Assembly: GCA_016207225.1 (NCBI GenBank)
Contig: JACQQB010000022.1
Coordinates: forward strand, 1-5,064
Length of the DNA stretch: 5,064 nt
Direction: 5' to 3'
Source: Microcaldota archaeon
Lineage (GTDB): Archaea > Micrarchaeota > Micrarchaeia > Burarchaeales > JACQQB01
In this document: positions 1-4,948 of the stretch, one piece after another
How the letters are laid out: each line of letters begins with the position of its first letter
Numbering within the stretch: position 1 is the stretch's first letter
Position numbers and translations under genes: made by a program
The notes under the pieces: model-generated
What the model was told of the DNA's origin: nothing
Databases searched by the model: none
Seen by the model: the letters and a program-made list of their open reading frames with translations, nothing else

Positions 1-4
1 GAAT

Positions 5-562
5 TCATAGTTTAATAACTCCTGATCCAATTTGTCTATTGTGGACTTCAGTATTTACAATTCTAGCGTTTCCATGAATCTTGGACTCACCGGTAATTTT
101 AGAGTTAGTTATCCTAGCATCACCACAGACTTCTGCAGTATCTGTTACCAAACTATTTCCATCCAATATTGCGTTCCCATGCACTTTAGCCTGACCTGAT
201 ACGATGGAGTTTCCGCCTACTCTAGCGTAAACAAAGACTCTTGGATAATCGAGAACCATAGCTCCAGATTCCACAATGACGCTGTAGGATATACTTGCAC
301 TAAGCTCCACAAAACCACCAGTAGTCCCGTCAGGATTGTAGTGATTGTAGCCTTTACGAACTCTGCCTGAAACTTCTTTTTCATAAACTCTTCCTTCCTG
401 GATTGCATGCTGTGCGACTAGGCATAACCTATCAAACTCAAACCCTCTATAATTAGTGACAGTTAGGAATGGGGATTGCGGATCCCTCATGGAAGCTTGG
501 ACTAGAGGCTGTTCAGCATCTTTTGACTTTATTTGTGGTGGGATTTTTCTCATTTGGTTCAT
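5..562 (-). CDS. Left-handed beta-helix (hexapeptide-repeat) protein, YdcK-like
   Basis: With the ATG at 562 the product is 185 aa; a GTG at 571 would add three residues but is better explained as the ribosome binding site. The N-terminal ~45 residues are polar and Pro/Gln-rich. A middle segment (about 45-110) contains GYNHYNPDGTTGG. Residues about 113-171 form ten hexapeptide units of the (A/S)-x-(V/I/L)-x-(G)-(N/D) type, such as ARVGGN, AKVHGN, AILDGN, AEVCGD and SKIHGN. Such arrays fold as a left-handed beta helix and are found in acyltransferases and structural proteins. No acyltransferase catalytic His loop or CoA-site signature is obvious, so an enzymatic role is not supported. There is no signal peptide. 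The gene follows the ankyrin-repeat gene closely and is probably translated from the same mRNA. Confidence 0.87.
   Translation of the reverse strand: MNQMRKIPPQIKSKDAEQPLVQASMRDPQSPFLTVTNYRGFEFDRLCLVAQHAIQEGRVYEKEVSGRVRKGYNHYNPDGTTGGFVELSASISYSVIVESGAMVLDYPRVFVYARVGGNSIVSGQAKVHGNAILDGNSLVTDTAEVCGDARITNSKITGESKIHGNARIVNTEVHNRQIGSGVIKL
50..226 (-). repeat. Hexapeptide repeat array
   Basis: It encodes ten consecutive hexapeptide-like units. The phase is regular except for one five-residue unit (ARITN) that shifts the register after the sixth full unit. Three more regular units follow (SKITGE, SKIHGN, ARIVNT), so the residue loss is tolerated, as expected at a beta-helix corner. Confidence 0.8.
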
Positions 563-566
563 AAAA

Positions 567-571
567 ATCAC
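567..571 (-). promoter_or_regulatory. Ribosome binding site of the beta-helix gene
   Basis: GTGAT ends 4 nt before the ATG at 562, in the 13-nt gap after the ankyrin gene's stop. It is the same motif at nearly the same distance as before the protease gene. The GTG at 571 that could be read as a start is therefore more likely part of this site. Confidence 0.55.
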
Positions 572-575
572 GGGA

Positions 576-1409
576 TTAGTTCAGGGAGAATCTTTTTGTC
601 TGGAGATAAACTGGTACAGCGTTTCCAATTTTAGCAGTCCTTTCATAATTGCCACTAAGATATTTTGTTGCAGGCCTCCATATTATTGCTTCTTTAAGCA
701 TTTCACGGATTTGCCCAGTCTCAGCAATATCAAACGGCGTTTTGCCTTTTTTATCTTCTGCAAGTGGATTTGCTCCCCTATTTAACAATAAATTAATGAT
801 CTCAATATCACCAAGCTTAACAGCTAGATGCAAGGAGGTATAACCTCTTGAGCCAGTTTCATTTACATCATGACCTTCGTCCAGAAGAGAGTTGATCAGG
901 CTTGTATCTTGAATAATTACCGCATAGTGCAATGGACCGTATAATCCACTTCTTCGTTTAGGAGGCTTTATTTTAGGTGTTGTGGGTTCAGATGTTATTG
1001 GATCCTGCTGATTCATTTGCATTTCATGAGTCGGCTGTATGTTGGTATTGTTCATGGCCAATTTTTGACTTAAGAGATGATCATTCAGAAATGTTAGAGA
1101 CCAAGAGCTAATATTATTTAGAGAGACAAGTGCCTGGGTAGTATATTTGAGAAGTATGCTTAGGGTTCCTTCTTTCACAGATTCAGGTGTACTGACAATT
1201 CTAAACAATCTTCCAATGAAAACCACATGATTGATATCCCCACTTATACCAGTTGCAAAGCCTACAACATTTGTTACGTCCCCTTTTAAGCCTGAAACAT
1301 CTCCATTAAGCAGTTCTGAAACAGTTCCAGAGATATTGGATGCATCCCCAGAAATGTGATCTAAGCAGCCTTGCAGATGTGTATAGTTTCTAAGGTTGGA
1401 ATTTGCCAT
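576..1409 (-). CDS. Ankyrin-repeat protein with N-terminal heptapeptide repeats
   Basis: The 277-aa protein has no signal peptide or clear membrane segment, so it is probably cytoplasmic. Residues 12-61 are degenerate seven-residue repeats of the type (I/L)-x-G-D-(V/A)-(S/T)-(G/N), for example ISGDASN, LNGDVSG, LKGDVTN and ISGDINH. A mainly helical region (about 62-118) and a Pro/Thr/Gln/Met-rich linker (about 119-153) follow. Two full ankyrin repeats and a partial third occupy about 156-242. They show the hallmarks GPLHYAV, TSLHLAV, INLLLNRGANP and KGKTPFDIA. The C-terminal 35 residues are unassigned. Ankyrin repeats bind other proteins; no enzymatic motif is visible. A weak GTG-containing ribosome binding site candidate precedes the ATG. 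The next gene begins 13 nt after the stop, so the two are probably co-transcribed. The partner and process are unknown. Confidence 0.88.
   Translation of the reverse strand: MANSNLRNYTHLQGCLDHISGDASNISGTVSELLNGDVSGLKGDVTNVVGFATGISGDINHVVFIGRLFRIVSTPESVKEGTLSILLKYTTQALVSLNNISSWSLTFLNDHLLSQKLAMNNTNIQPTHEMQMNQQDPITSEPTTPKIKPPKRRSGLYGPLHYAVIIQDTSLINSLLDEGHDVNETGSRGYTSLHLAVKLGDIEIINLLLNRGANPLAEDKKGKTPFDIAETGQIREMLKEAIIWRPATKYLSGNYERTAKIGNAVPVYLQTKRFSLN
1227..1376 (-). repeat. Heptapeptide (GDVSG-type) repeat region
   Basis: It encodes residues 12-61 of the ankyrin protein. The units are LQGCLDH, ISGDASN, ISGTVSE, then one extra L, LNGDVSG, LKGDVTN, VVGFATG and ISGDINH. A hydrophobic residue opens each unit and Gly is fixed at position 3, which suggests a solenoid or beta-rich fold. 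Similar GDVSG-rich tracts occur in uncharacterised prokaryotic proteins from memory; this is not a database result. Confidence 0.7.
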
Positions 1410-1484
1410 GATTACACGTTACTTTATTTTTGTTTATGTAGAAAAGAAGCTCGCCAAAAGCATAAGCCTCTGACATTACTTTGT

Positions 1485-1513
1485 ATGTTCGGAGATATTT
1501 AAACCTAGAACAT
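1485..1513. repeat. Inverted repeat centred on the TATA box
   Basis: ATGTTC (1485-1490) and GAACAT (1508-1513) are perfect 6-bp inverted arms separated by 17 bp. The TATA box lies in the spacer, within 1-2 bp of the centre. The arm centres are 23 bp apart, about two helical turns, as expected for a dimeric repressor on one face of the DNA. A repeat this short can arise by chance. Confidence 0.3.
1496..1506 (-). promoter_or_regulatory. Candidate archaeal promoter for the ankyrin/beta-helix gene pair
   Basis: The minus strand reads AGG then TTTAAATA, a good TATA box (1496-1503) with a purine-rich upstream flank, in the only intergenic gap of notable size (1410-1530). Transcription would start near 1473, giving a leader of about 64 nt. 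A weaker box, TACATAAA at 1433-1440, lies about 27 bp before the ATG at 1409 and could instead give a leaderless transcript. I cannot decide between them from sequence, and both may be used. Confidence 0.5.
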
Positions 1514-1530
1514 CGTAGATTGCCGTTATT

Positions 1531-3276
1531 TTAACTGTTGGTTTGGCATGTGCCACTGGTAGTACCGCTTGTTCCAGGTGCGCAGCAGAACCCGCTGCCA
1601 CCGGAGTCTGAATAGGCAGTATAGCCTATAGGGCAGCAGAAACCGTTGCCGTTAGAATCCTGGTATGGAGAAAAGCCGCTTGCACATGTAAAACACCTTC
1701 CTTTCCCGCTGCAGTATGGGAAATCAGAAGGACAGCCACATAGGTTGCAGGAACTTACCAGATTGCCGTTGGAGCAGTAGAGTTCCTTCAGGGAGGAACA
1801 GCTCCCATAAGGAGTCCCGTCAGAGCACCTTGGGATTGGGTTGAACTTTTGCCAACTACCATAGCTGGATAGTTTTTGAAATTCCTTTATATCTATTGCA
1901 AAGCCTAAGCCCTCAACATCTATGTCTACTGCCTTAAGGCTGTTTATCCCGATTAGTTCACCGCTTTCCTTCTCGAATAGGCCACCACCGCTATTTCCAG
2001 GGTTTATTGCGGCATCAGTCTGGACCAGGTTATACTTATATTTAGTGTCAGTTTCAGTACTAAGAAAATTGGAGACTATTCCGTTGGAAACACTTCCCTG
2101 CAGGCCAAGTGGTGAACCTAAAGCAAGAACGTTGGTGCCTTGAGGATAATTTTCAGAATAATTTATTTGGACAGGAGTTCCGTAAATGCCGTTAAGGTAG
2201 ATTACAGCCAAATCCATATCATTGGGAGCAATCCGTATATCAGCTGCGTTTACAGTTTTTTGATCGTTAGTTACCACTTTGACATCGCCTATGCTGTTAG
2301 CTTGTTCAACCACATGCTCATTTGTTAGGATTATTGTCTGCGCATTTGAATGTGCTATTATTACCCCTGAGCCGCTTGCCAGTGAATGCTGAACCTTGAC
2401 TATGCCTTTTTGCAATTCAGTTATCAGTTCAGTGGTTGCTTTTTCCTGGGTTAAACACGTGTTGTTACTGCTGCAGACTAAGCCGGAGCCACAACCGCAA
2501 CTGGAGCAATCGAAAACCAGTTGCCTGTCTTGATTGCAGAAATAACTGACCTGCCTTGAGCATTGGCCGATATTTGTGCCGTCAGCGCAGGTTTCAGGCA
2601 TTACGTTTATTTCAGCAGTATCGCTCTCAGATGAAAGGAGATATCTGTCACCGAAAAAGCTCGCCTTAATTTTTTTGTTCCCAACCTGATTTAGTTGGAC
2701 ATTGAAAACCACGTTGCCCTGGTTGTCAGTTGTAGCTTCACCGGTTGCATCGCCAATGATGTTTATTTTTTGATTAGGTATTCCGGAACCGTTTAGGCTG
2801 TTTTTCAACCTTACGTTTATTTTAGTTATTGAATTGTTGGTTGTTTGGTTTGGAGAGGAGATCTCGAGTTTTGTAGGAGTCTTGAAGATTATTTTTGTAG
2901 CATTGGCAGAGTCCTTGTAGAATACATTTCCCCCAAAGGCAAAGGTAATGTTTGTTTCCTTCCCGCACAATTCTTTTGGTATGTCTTTGGTTGAGGACAG
3001 TCTGCCATTCTGGTCAGTTATCAGTGTTTCAAATGGTTTGCCATTGATGTAAGTTGAGATTTCCTGGTTAGCTATTCCGCGTTTGTTATCGTTTTTAAGC
3101 TCTATGGAATAAGTAAAGTAGCCTTCGCAGCCGTTGCCAGAAGTCTTGATTTGTACATCGATAGTGCTGGTTGTTTGGAAAGCACCAAAATAAGCTAGAA
3201 TACCGAATCCAGAGGCGATTACCATTATTATGATTACAGTGACAACGCCTAAGCCAAGCAGCAGGGTTCTGTCCAT
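1531..3276 (-). CDS. Membrane-anchored HtrA/Deg-like (S1C) serine protease with Ig-like and Cys-rich modules
   Basis: The 581-aa protein is modular. One hydrophobic signal-anchor spans about residues 5-33, with the rest predicted outside. An Ig-like domain follows at about 38-131 (C50 and C104 may pair). A second at about 134-226 resembles bacterial Ig-like repeats, with TDNQGNV and a final FFGDRYLLSS motif. An eight-Cys module spans C230-C274. The trypsin-like domain at about 284-470 has the HtrA signatures ASGSGVI, TNEHV (H321), NDMDLAVI (D355) and TDAAINPGNSGG (S429), then GLGFAIDI. The triad is intact, so it is probably an active endopeptidase. The usual Pro after GNSGG is Gly. No PDZ domain follows. 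A second eight-Cys module (C484-C528) and a tail with 17-residue CC repeats end the protein. Many N-x-S/T sequons lie in the Ig region. It is last in the three-gene operon. A surface protein quality-control or processing role is inferred; its substrate is unknown. Confidence 0.92.
   Translation of the reverse strand: MDRTLLLGLGVVTVIIIMVIASGFGILAYFGAFQTTSTIDVQIKTSGNGCEGYFTYSIELKNDNKRGIANQEISTYINGKPFETLITDQNGRLSSTKDIPKELCGKETNITFAFGGNVFYKDSANATKIIFKTPTKLEISSPNQTTNNSITKINVRLKNSLNGSGIPNQKINIIGDATGEATTDNQGNVVFNVQLNQVGNKKIKASFFGDRYLLSSESDTAEINVMPETCADGTNIGQCSRQVSYFCNQDRQLVFDCSSCGCGSGLVCSSNNTCLTQEKATTELITELQKGIVKVQHSLASGSGVIIAHSNAQTIILTNEHVVEQANSIGDVKVVTNDQKTVNAADIRIAPNDMDLAVIYLNGIYGTPVQINYSENYPQGTNVLALGSPLGLQGSVSNGIVSNFLSTETDTKYKYNLVQTDAAINPGNSGGGLFEKESGELIGINSLKAVDIDVEGLGFAIDIKEFQKLSSYGSWQKFNPIPRCSDGTPYGSCSSLKELYCSNGNLVSSCNLCGCPSDFPYCSGKGRCFTCASGFSPYQDSNGNGFCCPIGYTAYSDSGGSGFCCAPGTSGTTSGTCQTNS
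1582..1686 (-). repeat. Tandem 17-residue double-cysteine tail repeats
   Basis: At the protease C-terminus two units of about 17 residues follow each other: CASGFSPYQDSNGNGFC and CPIGYTAYSDSGGSGFC, starting at C531 and C548. A degenerate third unit begins at C565 and ends near C577. Adjacent cysteines (CC) mark each junction. The pattern C-x2-G-(F/Y)-x2-Y-x-D-S-x-G-x-G-F-C is Gly/Ser/Asp-rich, like short secreted disulphide-linked repeats. Confidence 0.75.
1693..1827 (-). repeat. Eight-cysteine module, copy 2 (after the protease domain)
   Basis: It encodes residues 484-528 with spacing C-x8-C-x7-C-x8-C-x2-C-x1-C-x6-C-x5-C, opening with CSDGTPYGSC and containing CNLCGC. It aligns with copy 1 across its full length. 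The DNA has diverged strongly, so the duplication is old or the two copies were recruited separately. Confidence 0.8.
2455..2589 (-). repeat. Eight-cysteine module, copy 1 (before the protease domain)
   Basis: It encodes residues 230-274 of the protease. The cysteine spacing is C-x8-C-x7-C-x9-C-x2-C-x1-C-x5-C-x5-C, opening with CADGTNIGQC and containing CSSCGC. The module recurs after the protease domain with nearly identical spacing. Four disulphides are a natural expectation for an extracytoplasmic module, but metal binding cannot be excluded. Confidence 0.8.
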
Positions 3277-3279
3277 CAA

Positions 3280-3284
3280 ATCAC
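3280..3284 (-). promoter_or_regulatory. Ribosome binding site that fixes the protease start at ATG 3276
   Basis: GTGAT lies 3 nt upstream of the ATG at 3276 and matches the 3' half of the archaeal GGAGGTGAT consensus. The in-frame TTG one codon earlier (3279) would lie directly against this site, so the ATG is preferred. Confidence 0.55.
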
Positions 3285-3285
3285 T

Positions 3286-3801
3286 TTAGCCATAGATGAT
3301 CAGCGGGTCAGCATTGGCAATTGACTTGTCCAATGAAGCTGCTATTTCCCTGACCAGTAACTTGGTCTGATCAGTATCGAGAAGCACTTCAGTGACCTTT
3401 GCGCTCGTAGCGTTGTAGAACATGAATGAAACCGTCTTCTTATTGCTGCTTTTCTGCTCTTTTATGAAATCAAGTTCAAACACATTGGTAACAACATTCT
3501 TCATTTCACTTTCAGTTATCTCTATTGTTTTAAGGCCTTGGTAATCATTGGTATAACTAACTCCAGGAGTGCCTCCATTAAATTTGCTTAAGTCAAATTT
3601 CTTTACAGAGATACCCACGCTTGGTACGGTCTTTTCCTGTATTCCGATGTAGGTTATCTTTAACTGCATCCCTTCCCATTTCTCCTCTATGATAACAGGT
3701 TGATTTTGACCTGGTGGAGATACTGCTGGTGGAAGCTGGGGACAGCCAGCTAGAAAAATCAATAGAACAGCAAAGCAGATTAGTAGTTTTTCTTTTACCA
3801 T
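3286..3801 (-). CDS. Lipoprotein of unknown function
   Basis: The product is 171 aa. It begins with a basic MVKEK, a hydrophobic stretch, and the lipobox LAGC with the acceptor Cys at position 20, so it is probably lipid-anchored on the outer face of the membrane. A Pro/Gln-rich linker (about 21-37) follows. The globular part, about 40-171, alternates beta-like segments (QLKITYIGI, VSFMFYN, VTEVLLD) with two likely helices (EITESEMKNVVTNVF and TKLLVREIAASLD). No catalytic motif or metal-binding cluster is visible, and there is no further cysteine in the mature domain. The gene has its own ribosome binding site and sits 14 nt after the secreted Cys-rich gene and 9 nt before the protease gene. 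It could be a partner, inhibitor or substrate-presenting component for the protease, but only the gene order suggests this. The family is not recognised. Confidence 0.86.
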   Translation of the reverse strand: MVKEKLLICFAVLLIFLAGCPQLPPAVSPPGQNQPVIIEEKWEGMQLKITYIGIQEKTVPSVGISVKKFDLSKFNGGTPGVSYTNDYQGLKTIEITESEMKNVVTNVFELDFIKEQKSSNKKTVSFMFYNATSAKVTEVLLDTDQTKLLVREIAASLDKSIANADPLIIYG

Positions 3802-3807
3802 AGGTTA

Positions 3808-3813
3808 CACCTT
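3808..3813 (-). promoter_or_regulatory. Ribosome binding site of the lipoprotein gene
   Basis: AAGGTG lies 6 nt before the ATG at 3801, in the 14-nt gap after the previous stop codon. It fits the GGTGA core complementary to the archaeal 16S rRNA tail, and it fixes the start. Confidence 0.65.
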
Positions 3814-3815
3814 CT

Positions 3816-4865
3816 TCATTTGGGGAGTGGGAATCCCTTTTCTTTCGACCATTTGTCTGTTGCTTCTTTGAATTTTTTGCTTGGTTCACGAGCATCGCTG
3901 CCCTGGTCAGAAGAAGAACCATCACTTCCTTTTTCTTTTTCATAGTTCCACCTGAAGCAGCCATAGTATGCCCCAGCCTCCGGTCCTTCAGCGCAGAATG
4001 CACAAACCTCAAATTCCAGCACTATTTTCTTTGGCTCCTTGCCAAACTTCTTTTTCAATTCATCAAAAGCATCATCAGGATAGAATGGGGTGTCGCTCAT
4101 ACCAGCATTAAGTGAACCGGCATGCTTTCCTTGTGCACCGCCATCTGCAGCGTCATCTCCATTGTAATAGGGGTCGCTTTCCCCTGTGATATAATCTACA
4201 GTGCACAGTTTGCCGCCGTCAACAGTTACTGCATCCTTATCTCTCCATGTAGGCTCTACATCACTTGGATTGAAAGGACTTTCACTCCCATCAGCAAAAA
4301 CTGCCTTCCTGCACACTGTCTGAATAAAGACAATCTTAGTGCAGTTTTCAGTGCAGACAGGAGCATAAGTTATGTTTATCTCCCTGCCGCCAACTGACCT
4401 GCCTATTGTGGCGTATTTTTTCTTGACTACCTTTTCACCTGCCCATATGCAGTCGCCCACTGTGTCAACTATAACGATGCTTGAATCGCCCTCGAGACCT
4501 TTTTCAGAGACTGTCCCATACCAGCTAAAGCTCTTCTCTTCTTGCAGGATGTCATAGATAACATAACCGTATACATAACCATCTTCTATTATTCCGCCAA
4601 TATTTCCTGTGGCAAATCCTTCGATTGTAACGCTACCGTTTATGTCACGGCCATTGCTTCTGAGTTCCCACTTTCCATTAACTTGCTCTGCACCAACTGT
4701 GCAACCTATGCCGCCTGCCCAAGTTTCCTCCTGAAGCGCAACTACTTCAAGGTTATTCTCTATTCCTTCATTGTACTCTTCACTTTGTTCTGCGTAGATA
4801 AAAAGAGTAAACGTAAGTATGGAGATTAATGCAAAAAACAAAAAGAATCTGTTAAACCCTTTCAT
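3816..4865 (-). CDS. Secreted cysteine-rich protein of unknown family
   Basis: This is a 349-aa protein starting at the ATG at 4865. An in-frame extension upstream to 4949 was rejected because it runs through the TATA box, the terminator T-tract and into the end of dnaG. The N-terminus is a classic signal peptide: MKGFNR, a hydrophobic core through about residue 23, and a likely cleavage after A25 (IYA/EQ). The mature part has nine cysteines at 55, 139, 171, 175, 185, 221, 288, 291 and 303. These include a CxxxC pair and a CxxC followed by a third Cys in the segment around EFEVCAFCAEG and YYGCFRW. A Gly/Asp-rich loop lies near 235-246, and a charged Ser/Asp/Lys-rich tail without Cys fills about 308-349. 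NGS, NIT and NCT sequons are present. It is the first gene of the operon, 14 nt before the lipoprotein gene. I do not recognise the family. Disulphides or a metal site are both possible. Confidence 0.85.
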   Translation of the reverse strand: MKGFNRFFLFFALISILTFTLFIYAEQSEEYNEGIENNLEVVALQEETWAGGIGCTVGAEQVNGKWELRSNGRDINGSVTIEGFATGNIGGIIEDGYVYGYVIYDILQEEKSFSWYGTVSEKGLEGDSSIVIVDTVGDCIWAGEKVVKKKYATIGRSVGGREINITYAPVCTENCTKIVFIQTVCRKAVFADGSESPFNPSDVEPTWRDKDAVTVDGGKLCTVDYITGESDPYYNGDDAADGGAQGKHAGSLNAGMSDTPFYPDDAFDELKKKFGKEPKKIVLEFEVCAFCAEGPEAGAYYGCFRWNYEKEKGSDGSSSDQGSDAREPSKKFKEATDKWSKEKGFPLPK

Positions 4866-4886
4866 AGTTTGATGAATAGACATAAT

Positions 4887-4902
4887 ACTATAAAAATCTT
4901 CT
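4887..4902 (-). promoter_or_regulatory. Archaeal TATA/BRE promoter for the surface-protein operon
   Basis: The minus strand reads AGAAGATT followed by TTTATAGT: a purine-rich BRE-like stretch, then a TATA box (4887-4894). The box centre is about 26 bp upstream of the ATG at 4865, the usual TATA-to-start distance in archaea. The transcript is therefore predicted to begin at or within a base or two of the start codon and be leaderless. No Shine-Dalgarno sequence precedes that ATG, which agrees. The box starts only 16 bp beyond the preceding gene's T-tract. Confidence 0.7.
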
Positions 4903-4910
4903 TGTAAGAG

Positions 4911-4948
4911 AAAAAAGAAAAATGTGCAACTAGTTTGACTTAGTTGCA
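4911..4948 (-). terminator. Hairpin plus T-tract terminator after dnaG
   Basis: On the minus strand the arms TGCAACTA and TAGTTGCA pair perfectly over 8 bp around an 8-nt loop (4925-4948). Two bases later comes TTTTTCTTTTTT (4911-4922). The dnaG stop codon TAG is part of the 3' arm. Archaeal RNA polymerase can terminate on a T-tract alone, so the T-run is the stronger part of the call and the hairpin may be an accessory or 3'-end stabilising element. Its position between a stop codon and a new TATA box supports it. Confidence 0.72.

Noticed and set aside
1..6. GAATTC at the very first base, possibly a cloning boundary
   Set aside because: One hexamer at the edge is only suggestive; the adjacent gene ends normally at a TGA just inside, and nothing else indicates vector sequence.
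5..562. Acyltransferase function for the hexapeptide-repeat protein
   Set aside because: Hexapeptide arrays alone do not show catalysis; no catalytic His loop or CoA-binding features could be identified.
456..785. 109-aa plus-strand frame
   Set aside because: It is antisense to the 5' end of the beta-helix gene and the 3' end of the ankyrin gene; low-complexity Phe/Ile/Cys content is typical of a shadow frame.
1440..1470. Possible intrinsic terminator after the protease gene (GCTT...GAGC then TTCTTTTC, minus strand)
   Set aside because: The stem is only about 4 bp with a G-T pair, and the T-run is interrupted; it also lies downstream of the next gene's likely promoter.
1922..2328. Two plus-strand frames opposite the protease domain
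   Set aside because: They lie antisense to the conserved catalytic segment, whose motifs prove that the minus strand is coding.
3593..4012. 139-aa minus-strand frame overlapping the lipoprotein and secreted-protein genes
   Set aside because: It is an out-of-frame shadow; the overlapped frames have a lipobox, a signal peptide and ribosome binding sites, and this one has no recognisable features.
4122..4829. Three plus-strand frames of 61-95 aa opposite the secreted-protein gene
   Set aside because: They are antisense, mutually overlapping or abutting, and lack promoters, ribosome binding sites or domain features.
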